Shown here in pieces: positions 38,959 to 46,741 of a stretch of DNA of 64,000 nucleotides. The translations under genes and the position numbers were made by a program. Within the stretch, counting starts at the first letter, position 1, and each line of letters starts with the position of its first letter. The notes under the pieces were generated by a model. It had not been told where the DNA came from. It saw nothing but the letters and a program-made list of their open reading frames with translations, and ran no database searches. The stretch spans positions 967,447 through 1,031,446 of the forward strand of contig NZ_CP009312.1 in assembly GCF_001293125.1 (NCBI RefSeq), written 5' to 3'. Source of the DNA: Lawsonella clevelandensis (GTDB taxonomy: Bacteria; Actinomycetota; Actinomycetes; Mycobacteriales; Mycobacteriaceae).

Positions 38959-39928
38959 CTAATCATGCACCCAGAGAGGATGGTCCCTCCAATTCTCTGG
39001 TGCCCCCGTGCGTTCTATAGGAATTATGGGATTATCTGGGTAGGTTTCGAAAACACGAGGGATCTGTATTGCTGGTGAAAGACACAGTGTCTTGAGCATG
39101 TATTGAATCAACGTAAACTGCCCGAAAGCTCGGTTCATATCCAGGCGCATCGTTGATGGGGTCAATCTTGGATCGTTAGGAAGTTTGGGTCGGAAACTAT
39201 AGTTGCGGTTGTACATCCGCGCATGATGGTCTGCAAAGTTACGAACATGGTTTAGTGCGCCGAGCCATGAACTGAGTTGGGGAGGTTCTAAGTTACAGCG
39301 TTCTGAAATTCTACTTTGGACGTACATTGGTGACATTGTGTACAAGCTCCGAAGCATCCCCCAATCCATGATTTCGACAGCAACCCAAATGGGTAGTTGG
39401 TTGCCATAGTTCTTCTTATGATGCTGGACGAAATCCAGCATTGCATACCCTTTATTTTTTGAAGCACGTGATAGGACTTTGTCGTAGGTATTCATCCACA
39501 CTTGATGATTGGTCTCAGACCTACTCCGCTTTGAAGTCTGTCTGGCGTGGGAATCGAGTTTGTCAGAATCCAGATAGATCAGTGGATCCACTTGCCCAAG
39601 CTCATATCCGAGGATTGCTCGAATAAGCGGTCTCGACATGATCTAACTCACTAAACACACTGTGGCGCAGTCGAGCATCAAAGTCATAGAGTTCAATGAC
39701 TAGGTCGAATGATGCTCCCTCAATAAACTCATCCAGTGGCTTGACATTCCTATCTGTACTGTCAGGGAAAACACGCATCGGATACCAGTAACCTGATAAA
39801 CGGTAGTAGTTCCGCCGTTCAAGAAACTTCTGAGCTTTATCAGCATCGGGGATAATCATTCCACGGTTACGAAGAAGCTCAATCTGTTCAGTGTAGGTTG
39901 TGAATGGCTTGGTCTGGTGCACAAGCAT
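38959..39928 (-). pseudogene. Abi_2-family abortive-infection gene, split by a one-base frameshift
   Basis: The first frame (ATG at 39928, after GGGGG) encodes the start of an Abi_2 (AbiD/AbiF) protein: FTTYTEQIELLRNRGMIIPDADKAQKFLERRNYYRLSGYWYPM and so on to RHSVFSELDHVETA. It then runs to a stop at 39602. The second frame picks up as LIRAILGYELGQVDPLIY and continues to 38959. The reading order ETA/LIRA is the expected join, so one base is missing or extra near 39615-39620. The second part keeps the likely HEPN RNase motif (HVRNFADHHARMYNRN, R-x4-H). Together they make about 320 residues, normal for the family. It may be an inactivated gene, a sequencing error or programmed frameshifting. 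Confidence 0.8.
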
Positions 39929-39941
39929 CCCCCGTTGACGT

Positions 39942-39993
39942 AAAACAAAGACCGGCCCTGGACTCCCCACCGAAATGGGGAGCGGAACCGGTC
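39942..39993 (-). promoter_or_regulatory. Structured leader with terminator form directly before the Abi_2 gene
   Basis: On the minus strand GACCGG pairs with CCGGTC, enclosing a perfect inner hairpin (CTCCCCA, loop TTTCGG, TGGGGAG), and the outer stem is followed at once by TTTGTTTT. This is the form of an intrinsic terminator, yet it stands only 13 bases before the Abi_2 start codon. A possible promoter (TTGCCG, 17 bases, TACGCT) lies further upstream. An attenuator or a separate small RNA ending here would both fit. The inverted repeat TGTGACA (40053-40059) / TGTCACA (40117-40123) lies upstream in the same gap. Confidence 0.6.
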
Positions 39994-40134
39994 ATACCAA
40001 CTGGGAGCGTACTACCGATGCAAAGCTGCGGCAATGAAAACTAGCAAACACTTGTGACATAAAGCCATCTATGGGTTTCATTTATGCCGTAAAAACTCAC
40101 CTCGGAGTGGAGTTATTGTCACAGTCGATAGAAA

Positions 40135-40162
40135 AATCCCTGGCCAGTAAAAACCAGGGATT
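40135..40162 (-). terminator. Terminator after the 57-residue gene
   Basis: AATCCCTGG pairs with CCAGGGATT; on the minus strand the stem is followed by TTTC. A second imperfect hairpin (CCCCACTAG/CTACTGGGG) lies at 40171-40193. Both are downstream of the small gene at 40253. Confidence 0.75.
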
Positions 40163-40252
40163 CGCATGAGCCCCACTAGACGGGCTACTGGGGTTGGGGG
40201 GGACGCGGGAGCGTCGGAACATCGAAGCGCCAGGCAGCGCCCCGTCACCACT

Positions 40253-40426
40253 CTAGGCAGCCTTATTGGCTTCCATTTCGCGCTTCTTGTTGGTGAGGAA
40301 CCTCAGCAGCATGGGGGCACCGAACTGGACGAGCGCAAACACCGCGGTGGCAGCCTTCCAGCCACCAAAAACAGGCACCAGCGGCGCAATCTTTTTGAAA
40401 GTATTAACAACTTGCTTGAGTTTCAT
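40253..40426 (-). CDS. Small basic membrane-associated protein, 57 residues
   Basis: The ATG at 40426 gives MKLKQVVNTFKKIAPLVPVF, then a hydrophobic stretch (AATAVFALVQFGAPMLL) and a basic end (RFLTNKKREMEANKAA). One membrane helix flanked by lysines is likely. It is divergent from ppiA and followed by its own terminator. I do not recognise the family. The longer frame up to 40543 has no ribosome site and overlaps the ppiA start. Confidence 0.6.
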   Translation of the reverse strand: MKLKQVVNTFKKIAPLVPVFGGWKAATAVFALVQFGAPMLLRFLTNKKREMEANKAA

Positions 40427-40524
40427 AGTTTTAGAGTGCCATACCAGCCCCCGCTTTGCACCACCAATCTGCGAAAATTCACTGACAGATGGTGAGATCT
40501 CCACAAACCTGGCACGATGGAGAC

Positions 40525-41052
40525 ATGAGCAAAGCAACCGCACAAGCGACCCTGCACACTAACAAAGGTGACATCGTTATCGACCTGTTCGGCAACCATG
40601 CCCCCAAGACCGTGAAGAACTTCATCGGCCTGGCTGATGGTTCCGCCCCCTACTCCACTCCCAACGCTAAGGGTGCCAAGGAAGGCCCGTTCTACGACGG
40701 CGCCATCTTCCACCGCATCATTGACGGCTTCATGATCCAGGGTGGCGACCCCACCGGCACCGGCACCGGCGGCCCCGGCTACCGCTTCGAGGACGAGTTC
40801 ACCACCGAACTCACCTTCGACCGCCCCTACCTGTTGGCTATGGCCAACGCCGGCCCCGGCACCAACGGCTCCCAGTTCTTCATCACCGTCGCCCCCACCC
40901 CGTGGCTGAACATGCACCACACCATCTTCGGTGAGGTTGTTGATGCTGACTCCCAGGCCGTAGTGGATGCCCTGGCCAAGGTTGCCACCGACATGCGGGA
41001 CCGTCCGCTGGAGGATGTCGTCATCGAGTCCATCGACGTCGTCGAACTCTAA
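40525..41052 (+). CDS. ppiA: Peptidyl-prolyl cis-trans isomerase (cyclophilin)
   Basis: 175 residues from the ATG at 40525, after GGAG. The cyclophilin active site is clear: [33 protein letters not shown] and [11 protein letters not shown]. There is no signal peptide, so it acts in the cytosol on proline bonds. It is the Rv0009 homologue, normally right after the tRNA pair; here about 4.6 kb of defence genes and a small gene stand between. The rhomboid gene follows after 28 bases. Confidence 0.95.
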   Translation: MSKATAQATLHTNKGDIVIDLFGNHAPKTVKNFIGLADGSAPYSTPNAKGAKEGPFYDGAIFHRIIDGFMIQGGDPTGTGTGGPGYRFEDEFTTELTFDRPYLLAMANAGPGTNGSQFFITVAPTPWLNMHHTIFGEVVDADSQAVVDALAKVATDMRDRPLEDVVIESIDVVEL

Positions 41053-41080
41053 CCACAAACTCCACTCAAGGGATATACAC

Positions 41081-41875
41081 ATGGCAGCCACGCGGCGGGT
41101 CGATTTCGCCACCACCTTCACGAAGTCGCCCGCTACGTGGCTGCTTATTATCGTCAACGTCGCCCTCTACCTGGTGGTCTCCGCCCAGGGCGGCACTATT
41201 CTTAACACCGCCGTCAGCTCCCCGCTCCTCAACGACACCGTGCTGGTGCCCTACACGTTGGGGTTCGGCCAGTATTGGCGGCTTCTGACCAGCGGGTTCA
41301 TGCACTTTGGCCTGCTGCACATTGTCTTTAACATGTACGCCCTGTGGGTGCTGGGGCGGGACGTGGAAGGAGCGCTGGGGTCGCTCCGCTTCTCTGCCGT
41401 CTACCTGCTGTCGCTGCTGGCGGGCTCCGCCACTGTTGTGTGGTTCTCCAGTCCCGAGTCTGCTACCGCTGGCGCGTCTGGCGCCATTTTTGGCCTGCTG
41501 GGTGCGGAGCTGGTGGTGGTGTTGGCGTTGAAGGCGAAACTGTCCGGCATCATCACCGTCATTATGCTGAATGTGGTTATTGGCATTACCCAGCCGAGCA
41601 TCTCCATCCAGGCGCACCTGGGCGGCTTCGTGGTGGGCTTCCTGGTGGCGGGGGCGTTCATTTTTGTGCCGATGTGGGTGGCGAAGTCGCGGCAGCGGCG
41701 CAATAAGGCCGGCGGCGTGATGCTGCACCCGGAGACGGGGGAGGAGATGCCCGTCTATGTGACGGAGAAGCAGGTGAATGCGTGGGGATGGGGGGCCACT
41801 GCGGTAGTGGCGGTGCTGGTGATTATCGCGCTGGTGTTCGGGGTGGAGAACATGCAGGAGCTCATCATTAGATGA
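41081..41875 (+). CDS. Rhomboid family intramembrane serine protease
   Basis: 264 residues from the ATG at 41081. The catalytic dyad is visible: GASGAIFGL (Ser) and QAHLGGFVVGFLVAG (His). FMHFGLLHIVFNMYALWVLGRDVE carries the conserved His/Asn of the family. Six helices plus an extra C-terminal one (ATAVVAVLVIIALVFGV) are predicted. It cleaves membrane proteins within the bilayer; the substrate is unknown. It lies 28 bases after ppiA and probably shares its transcript. Confidence 0.92.
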   Translation: MAATRRVDFATTFTKSPATWLLIIVNVALYLVVSAQGGTILNTAVSSPLLNDTVLVPYTLGFGQYWRLLTSGFMHFGLLHIVFNMYALWVLGRDVEGALGSLRFSAVYLLSLLAGSATVVWFSSPESATAGASGAIFGLLGAELVVVLALKAKLSGIITVIMLNVVIGITQPSISIQAHLGGFVVGFLVAGAFIFVPMWVAKSRQRRNKAGGVMLHPETGEEMPVYVTEKQVNAWGWGATAVVAVLVIIALVFGVENMQELIIR

Positions 41876-41915
41876 AACAACTTGACGTTAACCCATCTTC
41901 CAATGTTGGGTGAGT

Positions 41916-42004
41916 GGCTCATCCCCGCTGGCGCAGGGCACATACAGCCAATGACAAGGTGCTTCTACCTGCTGAAGGCTCATCTCCGCTGGCGCGGGGC
42001 ACAT
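41916..42004 (-). CRISPR. Separated leader-distal remnant: two degenerate repeats and one spacer
   Basis: Two 28-bp repeats (41916-41943 and 41977-42004) match the main array except for one change each (G to A in the second stem arm; C to T in the first). They keep the exact 61-bp period. They lie at the far end from the leader, where type I-E repeats usually decay. A 754-bp segment separates them from the main array. Confidence 0.9.
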
Positions 42005-42023
42005 ACTACCCCCATTCGGGGTA

Positions 42024-42446
42024 CTACCCCTCTTCGGTAGTGTAGTACTCGTACTCGATCTCGTATCCATCCAGTATCAGTGCAGAAATAATACGGCCTA
42101 GGCGCGCCGTATACCTCTCATAGGGAATAGCCTCAACGCCATTTGCTTGGTAGTAGTAGTGGCTGTTGAGGTACCTGAGGAGACGTACTGCACCAGGATT
42201 TCGCACCTCACCTAGCTGCTCGTTCGCTTCATGGATATCTGCCTCGATGCCGTCTAGTACCTCTTCGACGTACTGGGTGTCGTCCTCCACGATGCTCCGC
42301 AGATACTCCATAATTTCGGAGCGGGGCGTGTATTCAGTTTCATAGCGCTGTGCAGTGCGTAGTCCGACGTCGAATTTATCCGCGATGTGCTGCGATGTTA
42401 GCCCGCTAAGCTGTTTTAGTGCGCGAAATTCTGCATTTATATTCAT
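42024..42446 (-). CDS. Helix-turn-helix protein inserted in the CRISPR array
   Basis: 140 residues from the ATG at 42446, with GAAGAG in front. The N-terminal 50 residues look like a Cro/XRE-type helix-turn-helix (FRALKQLSGLTSQHIADKFDVGLRTAQRYETE). The rest is strongly acidic and helical (YLRSIVEDDTQYVEEVLDGIEADIHEANEQLGE), ending in a Tyr-rich stretch (YEIEYEYYTTEEG). No family beyond the HTH is recognised. It lies between the two CRISPR segments, reads the same way as the array and ends 20 bases from a repeat. Phage or plasmid origin is likely but not shown. Confidence 0.65.
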   Translation of the reverse strand: MNINAEFRALKQLSGLTSQHIADKFDVGLRTAQRYETEYTPRSEIMEYLRSIVEDDTQYVEEVLDGIEADIHEANEQLGEVRNPGAVRLLRYLNSHYYYQANGVEAIPYERYTARLGRIISALILDGYEIEYEYYTTEEG

Positions 42447-42466
42447 ATCGGCTCTTCTCGGTAAGG

Positions 42467-42494
42467 GAATACCCCGCATGGTGGCGGGGTATTC
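42467..42494 (-). terminator. Hairpin between the two inserted genes
   Basis: GAATACCCCGC pairs perfectly over 11 bp with GCGGGGTATTC around ATGGTG. It lies just after the stop of the gene fragment at 42503 and 21 bases before the HTH start. No T-run follows, so it may instead be an operator or attenuator. Confidence 0.55.
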
Positions 42495-42502
42495 ACGATC
42501 TT

Positions 42503-42757
42503 CTAGTTTTCTGGGGCTAGAACTCGGGCAATGTTGTCGAAGTCACATTGTTTGTAGAGGGCTTCCATGAGCGCGGGGCGGATGGCGGCAGGGATGTTGT
42601 GAGCAAATGCTGCGAGAGTACATTCCTGCGGGTTCCATGCGCACATGCGGATGTGGCTGTGGCGGCAGGCGTGCCGGCTTTTGTTGATGTAGTCCTGCGT
42701 GACGTAGCAGGGGAGGCCATTGGCGGCGTAGACCAGGGTACGCGCCCATACTTTATC
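42503..42757 (-). pseudogene. 5'-truncated gene fragment abutting the CRISPR array
   Basis: The frame codes for about 84 residues (ANGLPCYVTQDYINKSRHAC, then HSHIRMCAWNPQEC, ending FDNIARVLAPEN). It runs upstream straight into the first repeat of the main array without a start codon; the first internal ATG is at 42646. Coding-like composition and the hairpin behind the stop suggest a true gene whose beginning was lost at the array junction. The family is not recognised. Confidence 0.5.
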
Positions 42758-42758
42758 C

Positions 42759-44006
42759 GGCTCATCCCCGCTGGCGCGGGGCACATCACCTGGATTGGTG
42801 AGGGCACGTCTAAAGCTGGGGTTCATCCCCGCTGGCGCGGGGCACATGAACCCCGATACTGTTCTTGGCCGAGCAGTTGGGGCTCATCCCCGCTGGCGCG
42901 GGGCACATGTACTCTTCGAGCGAAACACGATGCGCCCAATCGGCTCATCCCCGCTGGCGCGGGGCACATATCTGGCCGAATTTGATGGTCATGATGTATT
43001 CCGGCTCATCCCCGCTGGCGCGGGGCACATTCTTCTGCCAGTTCCTCCGACTTTCGGGGAACCGGCTCATCCCCGCTGGCGCGGGGCACATGAGGAGTGA
43101 GGAGGAGGACGGCGCACTGGAGTCGGCTCATCCCCGCTGGCGCGGGGCACATATGCGTTTGACGTAACCGAAGAGCAGGTAAGGGGGCTCATCCCCGCTG
43201 GCGCGGGGCACATTCTTCTGCCAGTTCCTCCGACTTTCGGGGAACCGGCTCATCCCCGCTGGCGCGGGGCACATCTGTGGCGACGATGGTGCCCGGTAGG
43301 GGCGGTGGGCTCATCCCCGCTGGCGCGGGGCACATGCCCTGGATATGACAGAGGATACCGCCGCCGAGGGCTCATCCCCGCTGGCGCGGGGCACATTTCT
43401 GTTTCCTCTGGCTCAGCGGCTTCTGTTTCGGATCATCCCCGCTGGCGCGGGGCACATCTCAATGAAATCAATGGTGGGCGTGACGGTGGCGGCTCATCCC
43501 CGCTGGCGCGGGGCACATGCCTGGAACACGCGACTATGCGGGATATGCCGCGGCTCATCCCCGCTGGCGCGGGGCACATTATTTTCGCTTCTTTCTCTGT
43601 GATGAACTCTGCGGCTCATCCCCGCTGGCGCGGGGCACATTCAGCAGGCTTACCGGTAATCTCAGCCCACGCGGGCTCATCCCCGCTGGCGCGGGGCACA
43701 TCTGGTGCATGGACCATGTACAAGAAAAACTTCGGGCTCATCCCCGCTGGCGCGGGGCACATCAGTGCGGTTGCCGTGCTTCTAGGTAGATGGTGGGCTC
43801 ATCCCCGCTGGCGCGGGGCACATGGAAAGAGTAGGACTATGGGGCACGCGCAAGGCGGCTCATCCCCGCTGGCGCGGGGCACATCATTCGCCATAGCGGA
43901 ATACCCATCCCACGGGCGGCTCATCCCCGCTGGCGCGGGGCACATTTCTGCTGCTGAGTGGGAGGCCCGCGACTATGCGGCTCATCCCCGCTGGCGCGGG
44001 GCACAT
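42759..44006 (-). CRISPR. Type I-E CRISPR array, 21 repeats and 20 spacers
   Basis: Repeats start every 61 bases from 42759 to 43979 without a break. In the transcribed (minus) direction the 28-bp repeat is ATGTGCCCCGCGCCAGCGGGG followed by ATGAGCC, like the I-E repeat of E. coli with its CCCCGC/GCGGGG hairpin. Spacers are 33 bp (32 if the repeat is counted as 29). Variants: C to T at 42822 and C to A at 43432. The spacers at 43031-43063 and 43214-43246 are identical. Confidence 0.98.
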
Positions 44007-44088
44007 ACTTGATGATCTGCATTTACAGCAAGACAGTGCTCATTTTACATTTAACTCAGAATAAGCGACACGGATATTCTTATGTTAC
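44007..44088 (-). promoter_or_regulatory. CRISPR leader
   Basis: The 82 bases between the cas2 stop and the first repeat are AT-rich compared with the array, as expected for a leader holding the array promoter and the integration signal. It marks the young end of the array beside cas2. Confidence 0.7.
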
Positions 44089-44427
44089 TTACCGGTACTT
44101 GCGAAGACGCCGAGCAGTAGCCCATCCATTGCGAGGCCTGTTATTGGTAGTCCTATTATCGGGCCGCATCATGAGAGTAATGCCATCAAAATCAGTAGGG
44201 ATCCAATCATGATTGTGAGTGCGGAATTCCATGTGCTGCTCATTATTCGTGGAAAAGACCAACAATGCCCTTCCATCTCGACACAGTTGAGTGGTTCGTT
44301 CCCAGAGTAAATCCCGAATTCTTCCACCAGGATTTCCTACGAAAACACCAGGGGCTATTTCCAGTACCCATTTTGTGAGGTCACCTCGTAACCCAGCGGG
44401 ACACGCGGTTATGACAAGTACCATCAT
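44089..44427 (-). CDS. cas2: CRISPR-associated endoribonuclease/integration protein Cas2e
   Basis: 112 residues. MVLVITACPAGLRGDLTKWVLEIAPGVFVGNPGGRIRDLLWERTTQL is typical of Cas2 of subtype I-E. It forms the Cas1-Cas2 integrase with the upstream gene and inserts new spacers at the leader end. Its ATG overlaps the cas1 stop by four bases. The C-terminal tail is basic (RRLRKYR). Confidence 0.95.
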   Translation of the reverse strand: MMVLVITACPAGLRGDLTKWVLEIAPGVFVGNPGGRIRDLLWERTTQLCRDGRALLVFSTNNEQHMEFRTHNHDWIPTDFDGITLMMRPDNRTTNNRPRNGWATARRLRKYR

Positions 44428-45362
44428 GATGCTGTCTGTTCCTCATAATTTACGCCAGCTGGAACAGCTTGAAGTTCATCCCATAAAAACAGGTCTCCAC
44501 AATCTGTGCTCAATTCTTCAGGGATATTCATAAGTTCCTGCAGGTCATGAATCATTCTTGGGATTAGTCGAGTGGACACTATTTTGTCGCGAATAACATG
44601 TCTGACAGAAACAGGCTCTCCTGCCCAGGTTTGGGCAGTAGCTTCAAAAGCTGCAGGGATGGAAATCTCAGCCTTGTATAGGTCAGCGATATCGTAGACA
44701 AAAGAACTGTCTGTTCCCGTATGAACGATCCCAAGAGAAGGTATGAAGCCTAAACCGGTGATGACAGCGTATGCGACACCATATAACGCCGCTGCCCCCT
44801 CACTGAGAGCCTTATTTATATCATCCCCTGTGTCAAAGTCATGAGGATCATAGGATCTTTTGTCCCAAGGAATCCCTGTTCGAGCAGCCTCGCGAACATA
44901 AATATTCTTCACTCGATAGCCTTCACGACCACGCAGCTGCTGCATCGTCAGGCGGGAAACATCTTCATTGGGAAACCGCATTTCGTACATTCTGCGGGCG
45001 CATCGGAGCCTGGCACGTTGATTACTCCAAACCTTTACTTGGGCTTCGGCCATGGTGGAGGATCGAGCAGGGGAACGACCATGTGCATAGTAGCGGACAC
45101 CGTTTACACCTACCCACACTGTGGATGTTCCCGAATCACCCAGTAAAGCTATTGCCGCATGTGTAATTTTCGTTCCAGGACCAAGAAGAACAACGGAAAT
45201 CTGCGTTGCTGGCACATGCGCCGTTCCACGCTCATCAGTGATAGTAAGAGCGTTCCCTGAACGATTAACCACTGCCCGCTCGATATAAAGGAAGGAGATT
45301 CTATTCTCCATTCGCCCAAGAGCTTGCCGCTCTATAGGTGTCTGACTTGGAGTCTTCACCAT
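44424..45362 (-). CDS. cas1: CRISPR integrase Cas1e
   Basis: 312 residues from the ATG at 45362, which overlaps the cas6e stop; an upstream in-frame ATG at 45398 lies inside cas6e. Features are ISFLYIERAVV at the start, the helical domain, EGAAALYGVAYAVITGLGFIPSLGIVHTGTDSSFVYDIADLYK with the metal-binding Glu, His and Asp, and the late basic segment. It joins spacers to the leader-proximal repeat with Cas2. Confidence 0.95.
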   Translation of the reverse strand: MVKTPSQTPIERQALGRMENRISFLYIERAVVNRSGNALTITDERGTAHVPATQISVVLLGPGTKITHAAIALLGDSGTSTVWVGVNGVRYYAHGRSPARSSTMAEAQVKVWSNQRARLRCARRMYEMRFPNEDVSRLTMQQLRGREGYRVKNIYVREAARTGIPWDKRSYDPHDFDTGDDINKALSEGAAALYGVAYAVITGLGFIPSLGIVHTGTDSSFVYDIADLYKAEISIPAAFEATAQTWAGEPVSVRHVIRDKIVSTRLIPRMIHDLQELMNIPEELSTDCGDLFLWDELQAVPAGVNYEEQTAS

Positions 45363-46030
45363 CAAGAATCTCTTTGTGCAAGAGTGAGCAACCCGCAACC
45401 ATAACCACGTGCCCGACCTATGCCGTACATTAGAGCATGGCGAAGCGCAGCTGCATCCACAACAGTTAACTCTCCTTCAAAGCGTGCAGTGGTAATACGA
45501 ACCATATTGCGTGACTGGTGAGAGTTGCGTTGAAAGGACAAAAGGTGAGATTCAATCACCCTTGCAGTGACAATGTCATCAGAAGAGACACTGAAGCCAT
45601 GCCTCGGAGCATTCTCCAGAAGCCAGTTAAGTTGAGTGTTCACCGTCGTTAAAGGAACAACTTTTCCACGTGTTCCTCGCGATTGTGGAACGCTCTTTGT
45701 CGGGTTCGCAACTAGTTCAAAATGCCACTGCTGCCCATTCTGAATGGCATGAATAAACCGGTCATAGTCAGCGATTTGTCCTGGTCGCGTATCCCATCCG
45801 GCCTGTTCAACAATATGTTCAACCGTAGGTTTCTCCGGTCCAACAATATAGAGAATATGTTCGTGCCTAGCCTTGTGATGGTCCACACGCCACAAGATAC
45901 GGCCATGCTCTTTACTAGTATCCGGTGGGAAAGCAGCTGATATAGCAGCGTGCATAGCTTCAGGGTTGAGGAGTAGATGACGGCCGCCTCTCCTACGTTC
46001 ATTGAGAAGAACACGAGTAAAAGTCGTCAT
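45362..46030 (-). CDS. cas6e: Cascade crRNA endonuclease Cas6e (CasE)
   Basis: 222 residues. The early His (PEAMHAAI) is the likely catalytic residue, and the glycine-rich loop GIGRARGYGCGLLTL near the C-terminus is the RAMP signature. It cuts the array transcript at the repeat hairpin and stays bound to the 3' handle. It overlaps cas5e by four bases and cas1 by one. Confidence 0.94.
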   Translation of the reverse strand: MTTFTRVLLNERRRGGRHLLLNPEAMHAAISAAFPPDTSKEHGRILWRVDHHKARHEHILYIVGPEKPTVEHIVEQAGWDTRPGQIADYDRFIHAIQNGQQWHFELVANPTKSVPQSRGTRGKVVPLTTVNTQLNWLLENAPRHGFSVSSDDIVTARVIESHLLSFQRNSHQSRNMVRITTARFEGELTVVDAAALRHALMYGIGRARGYGCGLLTLAQRDS

Positions 46031-46737
46031 ACAGAAATCACCGCCTCAAAAAAAGGATCATGTTCCGTACCAAGTTCATTCACCACAATCTTTGGTGCAT
46101 CCTCGATAACAGTGCGCCATCCATATTGCCGATGTTCGGAGGAAAAACTCAGCGGAACGTCGTGACGCAAGTCCCCGATCTCGCCAGGATCCGCATCACG
46201 GTAGATAGGGAGTTTTACGTGACGAGAACGAGATTTCTTATACGCCGTGGAAGCATGCCACTTTTCATGATTATGAAGAGCTTGTACGGCAGGTTCATCA
46301 ACAATTCCTTGTACTAGGTCTGCTGATACTGGGCATGATCGCCTCCCTAAGAAAAGAGGAAAAGCAGGATGGTTCAACGCATGAGCCAATCCTTCGAGAA
46401 TCTCCCGGTGAGGGGATTCAATAGCAACAAGGAAGGATGCGTCAGAAAGAAAATACCGAGTGACAAGGGTGGCATTAGCCTGTGGGTTAATCTGCCAGGG
46501 TTGCGCAGTTTGATAATCACGTAACAAAGTACCTGATTGATCAACTCTGACAGCAAGTTTCAATTTAGTGAGATCCTCAATAGGGTCACTTCGCCGTCTA
46601 CCCTCGGCTGCTGCAAGCAATCCAATAACACCAGATTTACTGGGAGTCGCGGCTGTAGCTCGAGTAGTGTACCTTGACTCATCACCCCAAGACTGCATAG
46701 GACCCCTTAACAGGAGTAACAGTGAAAAGGATGACAT
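46027..46737 (-). CDS. cas5e: Cascade subunit Cas5e (CasD)
   Basis: 236 residues. The start FSLLLLLRGPMQSWGDESRYTTRATAATPSKSGVIGLLAAAEGRRR is characteristic of Cas5 of subtype I-E. It caps the 5' handle of the crRNA in Cascade. It starts four bases after the cas7e stop and overlaps cas6e. Confidence 0.95.
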   Translation of the reverse strand: MSSFSLLLLLRGPMQSWGDESRYTTRATAATPSKSGVIGLLAAAEGRRRSDPIEDLTKLKLAVRVDQSGTLLRDYQTAQPWQINPQANATLVTRYFLSDASFLVAIESPHREILEGLAHALNHPAFPLFLGRRSCPVSADLVQGIVDEPAVQALHNHEKWHASTAYKKSRSRHVKLPIYRDADPGEIGDLRHDVPLSFSSEHRQYGWRTVIEDAPKIVVNELGTEHDPFFEAVISV

Positions 46738-46741
46738 ATCT

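Noticed and set aside
42024-42446. HTH gene in the CRISPR array as an anti-CRISPR-associated (Aca) regulator
   Set aside because: No anti-CRISPR candidate lies next to it, and an HTH alone is too common; kept only as a gene of unknown role.
42005-42758. Insertion sequence or transposon as the cause of the array break
   Set aside because: No transposase, no terminal inverted repeats and no target-site duplication can be seen at the borders.
42795-44012. Open frames through the CRISPR array with repeating SSPLARGT or HPRWRGAH
   Set aside because: They are translations of the repeats and have no independent meaning.
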